Counted from the first letter of the stretch, positions 1 through 11,990 are shown. The stretch: 64,000 nucleotides of DNA from Isochrysis galbana (GCA_018136815.1 CM030939.1:972113-1036112), one strand, 5' to 3'. Program-made: numbers and translations. The notes: generated by a model from the sequence alone, not told the origin.

Positions 1-1
1 T

Positions 2-217
2 TCTCAGCCACTCCGCGCTCCCTCACCTACGTGGGCTGTAATGTTTAATCGGTGGCGAACGAGCATGACCGCCAATGCCGTTACTCTCACACCCGTTCAG
101 GTTGGTCTCGGATGTCAACGTGCTCGAGAGGCTGCTGAGGACCTCACACTCGACAATCCTCGTGCTCCTGAGCTCATCTCACTGATAACGAGTCAGTTGG
201 AGAGCCTCATCGTATGA
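2..217 (+). CDS. C-terminal end of an MA3-like (PDCD4/eIF4G type) protein, partial
   Basis: An open frame runs from base 2 to a TGA at 215-217 (about 71 residues), so only the C-terminus of the gene lies in the window. The last 45 residues read LTPVQVGLGCQRAREAAEDL followed by TLDNPRAPELISLI. This fits the pattern of the last helices of an MA3 domain (Gly-Phe/Cys-x-Arg, then Asp-Leu-x-Leu-Asp-x-Pro-x-Ala-Pro). MA3 domains bind eIF4A in PDCD4 and eIF4G. Upstream exons are outside the window. The family call rests on motif memory only; an unrelated C-terminus is possible. Confidence 0.42.
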   Translation, partial: SQPLRAPSPTWAVMFNRWRTSMTANAVTLTPVQVGLGCQRAREAAEDLTLDNPRAPELISLITSQLESLIV

Positions 218-1752
218 GCAAATTGCTATGAATGCGACAGCCGCAAAAGTCATTGTGCAGACTCGCACGGTTGATTCCAAGGCACGATCTTCCAAGCATA
301 TCCCAAGATTCGAAATCGGCCGCTCTCATCTCGACCGTCTGAGCCAAAGCCTTGAGAAAGATGCGGTGTCCGTGTCCATTGTGCTCGACAAACAGCACTA
401 TCTAGCATGGCTACCCGACAATGCCTACTTGCTCCGCGTGCTGAATCACATGCGTAGGGCTCAAATCTCGATCTGGAGCCTGGGAGACAGCCTGCTACCT
501 CATCAAATTGCACGAAAGCTATCGCCGGCGGCGAACGTGTCCCCCTCCTACTTTTTGGCAACCTTTGTTTGCTTGCTTTGTGACACCCGCACACGGAAGA
601 ATTACCGATAAAATGGTCGGCTGCGTCCCCGAATTGGAGCTCGAGCACGGCAGCCTGAACTTTTGTGGCCATGACACTTACAGAGTGGGCCCTCGGAGAT
701 GTTTGCCGTGTACCGGTCTCGCGGTCACAATGCATCATGCTCTGTTGCACAAATACCCGTGTGGTCTATCACGAACCGCATCGACAAGTCACGCATGGCA
801 GATTGCGGCCACACACATTGTGCGCACATACGGCTTCTTCTCTCATCCATGTATGAGCTAATCAAAATGCGACATTGCATGTACATGTACAACCTGCGCA
901 TATACATTATCATGTACACCCGAACGATTATATCTAGCTGATATAAATATAGCTAAGGGTAAGGGAAAGGGACTAATTATCTCATGTTTGGTTGCAATGG
1001 CGCATGCGCATGGCCCGCGCCGCATGGAGGGGGGGGGGGGGGGCGGCTAATGTCGTGTGGGGGCGTATCGCTTTGTTTGAGTGTGACGAATCGGAATCGG
1101 ACCTGATCAAATTAATTGTCGGTTGATCAGCAGTATTAGCATCTATCAGCGATAGTATCAGCAGCGCAGAGTGCAGCAAGTAGCGCGCAAGGGCCTGGTG
1201 AGGATGGGGCCATATCCATATCGGCGGTGGGGCGGCGGAGGAAGAGACTTCGGGGAGGCTGACTGGCTTAGGCCGCGTTCTAGTTTTCTGCGTTCGAGCA
1301 TTCTGGTCTTGTCAGACAAGACTTGATTGCTCGAGCGTAAGCTCTGATGCGCTCGACTGGCCCACAGAATGCTCGCGTCCGAAGGCCGCCCGCCCGACCC
1401 AGATTCAGAAGAGGCTCGAGACCCGCTTTCTCAAAACACAACACCCCCCCCCCCCCCCCCCCGTTATGAATTGTAATCTTGTAGAGCATCTTGTTGCCTA
1501 GCATTCCTAGCCACATACACATGACGAGCCATGCACCAACCGCGCACACCCCCATCGCGGGGGAGGGGCTCCGTTGCCGTCGTGGGCCTCGGACCCGCAG
1601 CACTAGGATAAAATAAGCACAAACAAGAAAACTCTACCCCCCCCCCCAACCTCTTGGTAAGCGCGGCGCCCGCCCACGCAGACGGACCGCCGAGCCATAG
1701 CCACAGAGAGAGAGAGAGGCCGAGGAGCAGGGAGGCCGCAGCAGCCGGCGTG
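218..1752. other. Intergenic spacer with G and C homopolymers
   Basis: No convincing gene is seen. Overlapping ORFs at 228-860 on both strands have no recognisable motif. The spacer holds a 15-base G run near 1029-1043, a 19-base C run at about 1444-1462, and a C run at about 1638-1647 shortly before the PEX5 start. The last 100 bases before PEX5 contain a short GA-rich stretch (1703-1720), resembling the low-complexity leaders of other genes here. Confidence 0.5.
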
Positions 1753-4389
1753 ATGCTGGCTGAGCTGGTGCACGGTGGCGGCTGCGATGAGGATGGCACG
1801 TCCAATGCGCTCGCCAAGCTCAGCGGCGCGCTTAGCCACTCCTTTGGGCAGGAGCAGCGGCTCTCGCGCCCCGCAGACTGCGCCGGACCATCGAGCAGCG
1901 CGCTCACCGGGCCGTCGGATGCGCTGCTCCCTCCGCCCAGCGCGGAGGAGGAAGCCTTTCTACATGCATTCGCCGCTCAGACCCAAATTCATCACCTCGA
2001 CCACATGGTGCCACAAATGGACCATCCTGCGGCGGCCGAGATGGCTTGGCGTGAGGCAGGGGCGACAGCTGGGGCAAGCCGAGGCAGGATTCCACTCGTG
2101 AACTCCTCGGGCCTCGTCAGCACGCCTTCATGGCACCAGGATATTCAGAAACTGCCGACGCCTGTGAGGAACGAGGTGCAGGCCGCCGCCGGTGAGGTGG
2201 TGCGCGAGGCTCTGCAAGCGAGCACTCTTGCAGGTCCCGGTCACGCCAGCAATTTGCTGTCAGATCCACATCGCTGGGATTCGCTCCGATCGCTGGGCCT
2301 CACTCCGCAGCAAATGGCAACTACAATCCGCCGCGCTGATCGGTTGCTTGCACAGATTCAGCCCCAAGCCGTGCCAGAGCCCTCTTGGCGAGCACGCCAG
2401 AACGTCGACCATTTTGCTGCTCCAGGGCTACGCAGCCCCACAACTGCCCCGGTGGCTGCAAGACACCACGGCCCGATGCAAGAGAACCGAGCTGCGGCTG
2501 TAGACCTCACAGCGCCACATACCGCAGCCGACACAAAGCCTCCTGAAAATGAGAATGCTGCACAGACATCAACCTCACAAGCAATTTGGACGCCTGCGGG
2601 TGGCGACATGGTTGCTGAGATGGAAGCGGCTTGGGCTGCTGCGGGTGGGGCCACCATGACAACGAGGTCGCCCGGAAGCGCAGCTGCTGCCGCTCTGACA
2701 GGATTGCGAGAGAATCTAGCATCTTCCAGCGAGGCGTTGACGGTGGCTGGTGGCAGCTCTCATCTTGCTGAATTGGAGGAAGCGTGGAGTGCGTTGGACC
2801 TAGGTGGCGACGGCGGCTTGGTAGGCATGGATCGCTTATGGGAATCTTTGCGACAGCAGGCAGACGGGGATGCCTCCGAAGACGCTGCATTCAAATCGGC
2901 CTGGGAGGCAGCTACTTACCAGGGCATCGATGAGTACACATTTCGTCAGAACAACCCGTACATTGGACAAGCCGGGTTGCTCGCACATGGGAGCGCACTC
3001 TTTGAACGAGGTGAATTGGGAGAAGCAATCCTCGCTCTGGAGGCGGCAGTGCAGGCGAATCCTGAGGATTCTGTCGCATGGCAGATTTTAGGTCAGGCTC
3101 ATGCCGACGCAGACGACGACACAAGGGTGGGTAGTCTCGCTGCTCTCTCTGCCTCCCTCCGAAGACTCGCTGCTCTCCTAGCCTCACTCCGAAGCCACAT
3201 GGAAGTGGTGTAGCATGGCTTCTTTCGCGTGTCTTCTCATCACCCCACGTTCGCCCCCGCTACATCTTCTAGGCGATCGCGTGCCTCCGACGCGCTGTCT
3301 CATCTGATGCTCATAATCTTGATTCCCTTCTGGCACTGGGCGTCTCGTACACCAATGAGCTCGACCAAACTCGAGCCCTCGAGCATCTTCAGGTGAGACG
3401 CTCCCGCAAGGATCGCCTTTCGCCCCTATTGACATCGTTGATTGTATTTGTTCTACCAACACGGTCCGGAAGTCGCCTCCAGCATGCGATGCCATTATGA
3501 AGCTGCCAAATCATATCACCGTGCCCATTGTAGCTATGGCTTCAATCTCACCCTGACTTCCAAGCGGTTGAGGCGGAACCCCTTCAAAGCTCCGGTCCAT
3601 ACACCGATCCCTACGAGCTGCAACGGCACGTCACATCGCTCTTTGAGCGCGCTCTTCGTGTGGCTCCACGCAACCCCGACTTGCATGCTGTGCTTGGGGT
3701 GTTACACAATCTCTCGCGTGATTACCCAGCCGCCATCGCCTCCTTCGAGGTGCGCTCTCGATCACCGATGCAAATTAGGCCGTGGCGAACCAGGCTAGTA
3801 GTCCCTCCGCTGCTCTTGCGAGGAAATGCTAACGTGATGGTGTTGCTTGCTTTTCGCAGGCGGCGCTCGAGCTCCGTCCAACTGACTACTCGCTGTGGAA
3901 CAAGCTGGGCGCCACTCGGGCGAATTCTCTCTCGTGTGAGGCGGCCGTGCCGTGCTATATTCGAGCGCTCGAACTCAAACCCCATTACGTGCGTGCCCTT
4001 TCCAATCTCGGCATCTCGTATGGCAACCTATCCTCGCACGAGGTGCGCTAGCGCAAGCTTCTTGTACCCTGACCATTATTCATTCTGTGCTGCATCGCCG
4101 CGACACGTCTCCGCCCCCCCCCCCCCCGCCCCCACCTTCTGCTTCCGGCCATTCTTTGGCGCTTTGACCGCCTCTCTTGCCAGCCATTCTTGTGAGCATC
4201 GTCCATGCGCTTTCCACATGCTTGTAGGCTGCGGCGCAATGTTATTTAAAAGCGCTCTCACTCAATCCAGAGGCAGATCATGTTTGGAGCTACCTGACCA
4301 TGGTTTTCTCGGCGATGGGCAGACCAGACCTCGTCGAGAAGGCATCTCGGCGCGACCACTCAACGCTTTGTGCCGAGCTGGACGTGTGA
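1753..4389 (+). CDS. PEX5: PEX5, peroxisomal targeting signal 1 receptor (5 exons)
   Basis: PEX5 binds C-terminal SKL-type signals through TPR repeats and ferries cargo to the peroxisomal membrane. Exons, all joined in phase 0: 1753-3126, 3273-3392, 3534-3749, 3860-4042, 4228-4389, giving 684 residues. The ATG at 1753 starts [11 protein letters not shown]; the Cys is residue 11, the same place as the conserved ubiquitinated Cys of PEX5. The N-terminal 440 residues are Ala-rich with spaced Trp motifs ([39 protein letters not shown]) resembling the PEX14-binding WxxxF/Y set, but with the second aromatic mostly lost. Exon 1 ends with the first TPR ([20 protein letters not shown]). Later exons carry the remaining TPRs, including [17 protein letters not shown] and [12 protein letters not shown]. 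The 5' splice sites are all GTG. Upstream in-frame codons from 1654 lack an ATG and are treated as leader. Confidence 0.93.
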
Positions 4390-5199
4390 AACGGATGCTT
4401 GGAAGATGGTGCTGCTGGCGATGACAATTACGAGACAATGTCGGCCCGAGAATCTCAAACTAACTACTCTTTGCGGTACATGCATGAACGTCGACGGAGA
4501 CTCCTGGGCTCAAGCTTGCTTCCGAGTGATGCTCGCCTTCAGCATCTCCGAGCATGCTCCGGGATAGTGTTAGTGTTAACTCAAGCTCGCTTCCGAGCTT
4601 TGCTGACGCTTACATGTACCACGCCACCGCCTGCGTGGTGCTCTACAGATATGCATTGTCATTCGGTCCTTACCATTGCCCGGACAGAAGCTGTGACCAG
4701 CCAACCCGCGTGAATGCATGACCTACGGCTCGTCTAGTTTCTTCATCACCCAAGGTAACTCAGCAGAACGAACGGCAACGCCGTCCAAATCTCTCGGTGG
4801 AAGATGGCAAAATAACGACAATCATACAGTGTGGGGTCGCGGAAACGTGAACGGACGGACGGACCTTAACGGAAATGTCCAACGTATAGTTGTGAGGGCA
4901 AAGGTTGTATCCTGCTCGTTTGCTTGTTGGCTGTTGATCGTGTGGCGTGTCATCAGGTAAGCAAAGTGGCCCGCTGACTAGAGCGCTTTGCAGGTGTCTG
5001 GGCCCGTCTTGAAAACGGTTACGTGATGCAAGCCCTCTTGGAGGGCAGAGTTCTTGAAGCTATAGATGAATACAGAAAGAGGGTTGACATCAATAGTAAA
5101 ACTGAAGGTTCAGGGCTACACACTTACGCTTCTAGCCCGGCTCTCATGACCTTGCTACCGTCAATGCCCTTCTATCCCTTTCTTTCCTCCTCCCTCGGC

Positions 5200-5312
5200 G
5201 AGAAGCGTTCAATCACAATCACAATCACCATCACCCAACATATGTAAAAGCGTTCAATAACAATCACCATCACCCAACATATGGAAAAGTGTTCAATCAC
5301 CATCACCCAAGA
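5200..5312. repeat. Minisatellite, GTTCAATCAC/CATCACCCAACATATG unit
   Basis: Three imperfect tandem copies of a roughly 45-base unit built from AAGCGTTCAATCAC, ATCACCATCACCCA and ACATATG segments. The same words (AAGCGTTCAATC, CATATGAAAA, ATGGAAAAG) recur at 56060-56215, more than 50 kb away, so this is a dispersed minisatellite family rather than a single-locus expansion. Confidence 0.7.
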
Positions 5313-5867
5313 TTGTTGCATTGGCAAATCAACACTCGTTAGAATTCTCTTTCGTTCGGCATTCATCGTTGTATGATTCACTGCGTTCTCTCGTTCTCGG
5401 TCGAATTAACTTTATAGTTGGTCGCCACGGAGGGCGCCGCCGAGCCTGGCCACCTCGGTCTGGTGCCGTGACACAACCCTTGAAACGAGGTACCTCGGAG
5501 ATTGACATGTGGAGCTGATGTCTGATGTCTTCTTGCCCTGTTTGGGTAAGAGAAGACGGGGGGCGCCAAAGCCGGGAGGGAAGGAGAAGGGCCGAAGGGC
5601 CGAAGGGCCGCGGCTCGCCGCGGCCACTCGCTCCGACGAGAGAGATTGGCGCCCGGGGCCCCTAGTTTCACGAGTGCCCCCCCCCCCCCCCCTGCGTTGT
5701 TTTACCCGAAAGGGGTTTTCGCCAAGCGTGGCCTCGAGGAGAGGCGCGCTGGGGTGTGCGGGGTTGCACTGGAGGGGGGACAAATATCGACAGTGCAACG
5801 GGAATCGCACCATCACCAAAACGGAAACGAGGGGCAATCTTGTCACGCAGGATTCGAAGGAATCTAC

Positions 5868-6245
5868 TATATAAGTAAGACGAGAGAAGTGCGACGTGCC
5901 TAAGGGGAGATACGAAGACGAAGAGGTCACCCATTAAACTTGATTGCCCCCGAAAGCAGGTTAAAGAAACGTGAAACGTGGGGGAGATATGGAGATAGCA
6001 AATTAAACCTATTTCCTATTTGCGATGGCGCCTGGAAGGAAGAAAGGTGGGGAAACTTCCCTTCTCTGCGAGAGAAAGAGAAAGAGAGGGCACTCCACAA
6101 CCTAAGATCTTAGGGGTCCAAGCGAAGCTTTTGACCGAGAGCGAGAGAACGCAGAGAATTATAACGATAAATGCCCAACGACGAGCGACGAGACAGAAGC
6201 CTAACGAGTGTCGATTCGCGAAATGCGACACGCCTTTTTGGCGTC
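5868..6245 (-). repeat. Interspersed repeat family A, copy 1
   Basis: About 370 bases match, in inverted orientation and with scattered substitutions, the segment 32815-33150. Shared landmarks in order are AAGACGAGAGA, CCTAAGGGGGAGAT, AAATTAAACCTA, GGTGGGGAAACTTCCCTTCT, GCGAAGCTTTTGACCGAGA, ATTATAACGATAA, and GAGTGTCGATTCGCGAA. Partial copies lie at about 5318-5420 and 48630-48670. No intact coding sequence was found in it; it is probably a transposon-derived or SINE-like repeat. Confidence 0.75.
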
Positions 6246-6801
6246 GTTCTACGCGCCTGGTAAGCCGGCGTTTATATGTCCCCTCCATCTCCATCGGCGT
6301 GTTGTCGCTTTTCTGACGTCTTGGGATTCGAATAGTTCGTCGTTGAATCCTCACACACCCGCACCAATGCGGAGGACCCACCACCATGAGGAGCAATGTC
6401 CTCTCCCCGCCATCACCGCACTAACCATAATACAAGCCAAGCTGTTAACATCAATCAACAGTAAATCACTGGGGGCGAGATTTCTCAAAAAAGGGGGGCT
6501 AAGATGAGTTTATCCAACTCATGCTTTTATTTTTATTATGTTTCTTCCAAGGCCAAGCCAACAGCCAAGAGGCTCCATTTGTGCTATGCTGTTTGGAAGC
6601 AGGTCCCAGCTTATGTTTCACATTTAGGGTAGACTTAGGATGGACACGCAGGCAAGACCGGAAAAAGTCTTAGTGTGCCGTCACGGGTTTCCGCATTTTG
6701 ACGGCATACCCACAAGCACATTGTACTACGCACGGTTTGGCCCCTTGCCCCCTGCCATGGCGCAGCTTGATGCTTGATGAACACATTATTTTCCCCCCAT
6801 A

Positions 6802-8625
6802 CTAGGCAACAGGTTTTCGAGCCCTAATCCCGTGCTCACATCTGGTGCCACCATCTTTCATTGCTGGCGTAGTGGACGAGATTGCGTCTATCTTGCCATC
6901 CTCTACCAATGTGTCATCGTCTTCACAAGTGGTGCACAGGCCGGTCGGATCGATGTCTAGTCCTTTGGCAGTAGCGGCTTCTCCATCATCAGAGCAGCAC
7001 CTCAGAAACGCACGTTTCAAAGGACCTTCTTCCAATTGATGGCCAATCAGCACAATGCTGCTAGAGCGCTGCTCGTGCTCTCCCCACAAGGAGCCGTAGA
7101 ACCCCAAGACCTGACAGAAGAGGTGGACGGGTTCACATTCATTAACATGGACATGGAGTCCATTGGGTTGGTGCGCCTTAGGTGCGCTTCACAATGAAGG
7201 CCGATGAGCTGAGGAGCGATGCTTTACCTGAGCATGTATGCCGTGAGTGATGAATTTCCTGGATTCCCCGTGTAGTGACAGGACGCCTTTGATGCGATAC
7301 AGATCGTCGTGCTTGGCAAGTGCGAGCTCACGTAGCCATGTCTGTAGCCGAGCTAAATACACCTGCAAACCACCACACAGATTGACGAGTTATGAATAGA
7401 GCTCAAGGGGGAGGCTCGCGTGTGAAGGGAGAGAGACATTATGTGAGCGGAATGCACCGGACGATCCGTCTGTATGGATATGCAGCTGACAGACGAGCTG
7501 CCGTGGGCACCACTTTCGTTCTCTCCATCGGCGGGCTTCGCATGGTGTCGAGTCAATTTGAAGCTCTTGTCCGAGGAGTAGGCCGACAGATAGAGAATGT
7601 CTTCGAGAGAAACCTTTGCCCCGGAGGTGCGCAACTAAGACAGAGTTGACAAAGGTAGACTCAATCAAGCATTGCCAATGAGTCAAGGGCAAGGCATGAA
7701 TTTAGCATGCCATGATTGGCAGAGAAGCAAGTGCTTAAAGTTGCTTCTGTCAGTTGGCGCACAGGTCTCTGGTCGAATGTGCTCGTGGTTGTGACGAACG
7801 CACCTGTGGCGCAGCAGCGTTCAACTCAGAGAGCATCTCCGAAACCGCAGTCAACTCGTCCGGGGTGCTCTCGACCAAGTCAACCTTATTGATGACGAGG
7901 CGGTCGGCAACAGCCACTTGCTTCTCTGCCTCAGGCCGCCGACGGGTGAAGGCAAAGGGCCCACTAGGCCGCAGATGACGGAGAATATGTGCTGCATCAA
8001 CCACGGTGACAACACCATCTAAGTAGAAGGGAGATCGCGCCATTTCCTGGCGCCACAGCACTTGCATTACTGGTCCTGGATCTGCAAGTCCACTGGTCTC
8101 AATCAAAACATAGTCAAACGGTAGCGACGCCTTTGCAGGAGAGTCACCAGCTCCCTCGGAGGATGAGGTCTCAGAGGTCCTGGCATCAACTTTACCGATC
8201 TGCAGGAGCTGATCCAGTACGCGCTCCAGCTCAGAGCCAGGAGTTTCACCTGAGCAGCACATGCAGCCATTCTTTAGAACAATGACACCCGATGGCGCCT
8301 CTTGCTGTCTCGCCTCATCAATGAGCTCGTGGTCGATTGAGATGGCGCCGAGCTCGTTCTCAATGACCAAAATGCGCCTTCCATGGTCTCCAGTGAGAAT
8401 GTTGTTCACAAGTGTGGTCTTTCCCGAGCCAAGGAAGCCAGTGATGATGGTGATTGGGATGGTCTGCGGTGCGACACCATGGGCACCGCCGCCCGCTTCG
8501 CTCGACTGGCAGAGCTGCCGAGACTTTTGCTCAATGCGGCGCCCCCTGAGCTGCTGGAGCCAGACGAGGAGCAGCTGTGCCACCACGAAGCTGCCGACGA
8601 GGGTCAGCGCGAACCACCAGAGCAT
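6802..8625 (-). CDS. CobW/COG0523 family GTPase (putative metal chaperone), 4 exons
   Basis: COG0523 proteins are G3E GTPases that deliver or insert metals (ZNG1-type zinc chaperones, cobalt or nitrile-hydratase activators). Exons on the minus strand: 8625-7804, 7634-7458, 7362 to about 7229, 7110-6802; about 480 residues, frames joined in phase 0. Residues 2-23 form a hydrophobic helix, a signal anchor or targeting peptide. Visible motifs: Walker A GFLGSGKT (63-70), ENELGAISID, metal-binding GCMCC (120-124), ETSGLADP (Walker B region) and INKVDL (guanine specificity). The C-terminal domain follows from VSLEDILYLSAY through LYRIKGVLSLHG to VLGFYGSLWG and VLIGHQLEEG. A Cys/Asp-rich tail (LCTTCEDDDT) is extra and could bind metal. 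The start codon lies directly after a G-rich homopolymer (sense C-run leader). The exact metal cannot be read from the sequence. Confidence 0.9.
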
Positions 8626-10575
8626 TCCGGGGGAGGGGGAGGGGGGGGGGGGGGGGGGGGGGAAGGTTCAGCCGGTCGAGCGAGGAGAGCCGCGCGGGCT
8701 GCGGGCTGACGCCAACCTCGCGCCGAACACGACCCGACCCGACCTTATCATAAGGTATGATCACACCGCTGTCGAGACTTTTAATTAATCTTCAATCTTC
8801 TTGTCCTGTGAGAGATGACCGTCGGCTTCGGCGGCGCCGTGAAACCTGGGCTGTGCCTCTTCATGCGCCTGGGCACGAGGGGGGAACGCGTCATCCGGGT
8901 CGCGCTGGTTCTATCTCATCCAGAGCTCGATGGTGGACGGCGAGTTCCGATTCGCCATCGGGAGGACAATATTGTGCGCGAGCTTCTGGCGGGCGGCACA
9001 CGACACACGACACACGACATCCCCAATAACCAATAACAGCACGTTCGACAGACTCTGTCGCGCCGTGGCAAAGGGCGAGGTAGTGTGGCAACCCGACGTC
9101 ATCGCTCGCGCAGCACTGAGAGAGGCGTGCCGAGCGATATTGCGGATGTGGGGGAATGCAACGATGAGGCCAGCGAGGCCAGTGAGGCTAGAGGCTAGTA
9201 AGACAAAGGAGCAGAGGAGGAAGATTTGCAAACTGACACCGCTCGCTCGAGCTGGCCCAACGCCGCTCGCGGCGTAGCGGGTTGCGGCGGCAACGGGCAC
9301 AGCGCCGCGGGTCGCGGCGGCGGTCATGATAGAGGTCGCGGCAGCGGTCGCGGCAGCAGCGGCGACGGGAGTGGCGGCGGGAGCTGTCGCGGCGGCGGGA
9401 GCGTGTCGCATCCAGAGTATTTTATATACTCTATGCGGATGCGGTATCTCCACCATGCGTTGTGTGAGAAAAATTGAGTGAGTTTTGTTTTCACCAGTGA
9501 GTTGTCTCGAAGTCTCGAAGCTCCGCCGCATTGCACGCCGAATTTGTTCGTTTGTGCTAAGGCGAAACGACTCAACCGCCGTAACCGACTCAACCGCCGA
9601 TCACGTAACCGACACAAAAACAAAACCCCAACAAGAACAAATGCTTAACACACCACCTAGCCATAGCTAGGCCTTGGGTTCACGACACACATGAAGCCTT
9701 GCATGAAGCCTTGCGCTTCTCACTCGAAGGCTCGTTTCCCTCACTCCTCGGGTATTCCGTATTCCCTCCCCCCTGAAGGGCATCCCCCTCCCCCCTTGGG
9801 TTATCCCCCCCCCCCCCATCCCCCATTCGATCATTCCCTATATATTATTTGAACCATTCACATTCACATACTTGTTACTTGTACCTGAAGACTGAAGAGC
9901 GCGCAGTTGCGCCGGGCGCGCCAGAAGCCAGAAGAGTGAAGAGCGCGGTTGCGTGCGCCCCACCTGCCCCGGCGACTGCCTCTGCTCGCTCCACTCCCAG
10001 TGCTGCCAATTGTTCCTCCATGGTAAGAAGGAGGGAAGGACTTCATCCACACTCCACACACTTGCCAAGGGAATGAATCGATACTTGAGATGACCCGCCC
10101 CGTATCCGTATTCTTCGAGGAATAACTAAGTTTATATATACTTGCTTGCGATTGAGCGCGCCACCCCAAGTAAGAAGGGGGTCCAGGCCGATCGCAAAGC
10201 ACCAAAAGCACCGAAGCAGAAAAGTGCGCGGAGGCCACCGGCGCATGATGAGGCATGAGGCTCATGCTGCGCTCTCTTTCGTTGTCCAATTACGTATCGT
10301 ATCTTGCATGTAGGGGTAGATAAAGCCAGTGGCCACTACTCCTTGGAGCAACAAAAGCAATAGCAGGAGGTCGGCCTGTGAAAGATGGTGTCACATTCCT
10401 TCTACAGGCCAAAGGCGCAGCAGTCTCCAAGCTCGCAGGATACTCGTTGAGGATCGAGGACACGTGCTTTCACGGTATTATTCCCCGCCGTCAAAGACGA
10501 AGACCAATACACTCTCCACGGAGGGACCCAATAACGAGGTAGACATCGGAAGTCAGAGAGTGAACTTCACTACCA
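8626..10575. other. Intergenic spacer, mostly unassigned
   Basis: G homopolymer at about 8637-8662 upstream of the CobW start. From 9250 to 9410 there is a GCG/GGC trinucleotide-rich stretch; it reads as Gly/Arg-rich on plus and as poly-Ala on minus (part of a frame 8911-9531 with one hydrophobic segment). Neither shows family features, so I do not call a gene. C homopolymers lie at 9768-9772 and 9807-9818. About 10330-10575 is likely the 3' UTR of the ClpR gene. Confidence 0.4.
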
Positions 10576-11885
10576 TTACATCTTGCTGAGCACCACATCC
10601 CCCTTCCTCTTTGGGACGAGAACCTTATCAACAAGCCCATATTCGAAGGCCTCGTCAGCCGTCAAGTAGAAGTCACGCTTGAAGTCTTCTGTGAGCAAAT
10701 CTACCGATCGGCCCGTGAACTCCGCGAGTCCCTCGATCATCCGCTTCTTGTCCCGCAGAACTTCACACACCTCGAGCCGCATTTCGGTGGCCTGCATGAC
10801 AATCATAGAGAGGATCTTCCCTGAGCTAGGTGCCATAGCTGGGTTTGATGTGCCTTGCGGGTCTGCTGGGTGACTGAAGGAGGACTGCGAAAGTCACTCA
10901 AAGAGAAACACGGACCTGCATGATTCGAACTTGCGGGTTACCGTCTGAATCATAGATGGGGTCGACCCTCGGGTTTTCCATTCTGAAGCGGGAATTCGGC
11001 AGCGCGAATCGTTTGCCTTTTGTTCCAGACGCAACGAGAAAGGCGGCCACCTACACAAGCAAAGGTGAGAGCAGTTGGAAGGATGCCGCCTCAATGAACC
11101 ACGGCCACCTCCCGAAAGCAGCATCGTCGATGCATTGCACAGCATGGCAAGGCTGCATCTCGTTCGCCTCCAGATAGGGCTGTCAAAGTCACCTGAGCAC
11201 ACATGCCCATGTTGACGGTCTGGAATTCGTAGGGCATCATCCGCATCGTGTCATGCAGAGCAAGGCCCGCCTTGGTGTCACCCCCAGCGACCTGAGAGGA
11301 AATGGGGAACGCTCATCTGTGACTGTGTTCTGAGAGAGAAGCCAGGAATCGTCTGGCTGCGCACATTGAAGTACATTGCGACGGGAGAGCGCGCATCTTC
11401 GGATTCCATGTACAAGAGCGTGGCAATCATCTGATTGGCAAAGTCATCATTGATGTAGTTTGAGAGCAGGATGATCCGCTCACGGTACATCCGAGAGAAG
11501 ACCGAGATCCACGTAGACTCCTCCATCCCAGGGAACTTGTACGGCACCTGAGTGGTGAGGAGCGTGCAGAAAGTGTGTCACTCGGCCGCCGCGCCTTGGT
11601 ATGCAGCCCAGGGGTCACCTACTGTGGGGTGGAGTGCTGCTCCCCCTGGCCTTGCCGTAGCGGGCGCAGTGAAGAGAAAAGCTCGTGCAGTATACGTCAA
11701 GGTGAGGCAAGCGAGTCTGGTGGGGCGGCTGTGGGTCCTAGTTCCCCCGTCCCTCTGTCCTCCACGTCCCTCACCTTTGGAGTGGCCTTTGGCATCATGA
11801 GCGGCTGGGCAGCACGCCCTCCGACAGCCGCGGGGCGCAGCGAGGGGGCGAGGCCAGCGGTGAGCGCGAGCAGCAGCAAAGCCAT
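10576..11885 (-). CDS. Plastid ClpR-like subunit (catalytically inactive ClpP homologue), 5 exons
   Basis: ClpR proteins are non-catalytic partners of ClpP in the plastid/cyanobacterial Clp protease core. Exons on minus: 11885-11775, 11547-11365, 11291-11193, 11050-10916, 10884-10576; 278 residues with all phases agreeing. The N-terminus MALLLLALTAGLAPSLRPAA is a signal peptide, followed by a short transit-like stretch. The mature protein starts near PKVPYKFPGMEES, as in ClpP1/ClpR. Active-site comparison: the nucleophile Ser region (ASMGAFL in ClpP) reads CAQVAAFL, so Ser is Gln; the His region (MIHQP) reads RMENP, so His is Glu; the Asp region TEDFKRD keeps its Asp. An insertion (about 35 residues, DPIYDSDGNPQ to NPAMAPSSG) follows the missing His. 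The last intron would be only 31 bases and its donor is uncertain. A (CT)n tract lies 40 bases upstream of the ATG in the sense of the window (GA on the coding strand). Confidence 0.87.
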
Positions 11886-11914
11886 GGTGGAGCAGTCGAG
11901 CCCGCCAGCCAGCT

Positions 11915-11928
<14 letters not shown>

Positions 11929-11990
<62 letters not shown>
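11929..11990. repeat. (CT)n microsatellite in the ClpR 5' region
   Basis: About 30 uninterrupted TC dinucleotides, followed by a C run and further pyrimidine-rich sequence to 12110. It lies immediately upstream of the ClpR start codon (11885), so on the coding strand it is a GA repeat in the promoter or leader. Confidence 0.95.

Larger units (their letters stand above)
4390..6801. other. Intergenic region with repeats
   Basis: No gene is supported between PEX5 and the CobW gene. The stretch contains a minisatellite near 5205-5310, a partial copy of repeat family A near 5318-5420 and a longer copy at about 5868-6245 (listed separately), and a C homopolymer near 5680-5694. About 6480-6800 is unremarkable and probably includes the 3' UTR of the CobW gene. 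The small ORF at 5023-5247 has no recognisable motif. Confidence 0.5.

Noticed and set aside
8911..9531. 206-codon Ala-rich minus frame with one hydrophobic segment
   Set aside because: Poly-Ala arises from a GCG/GGC trinucleotide tract; no family features, and the plus frame is equally open. Not called.
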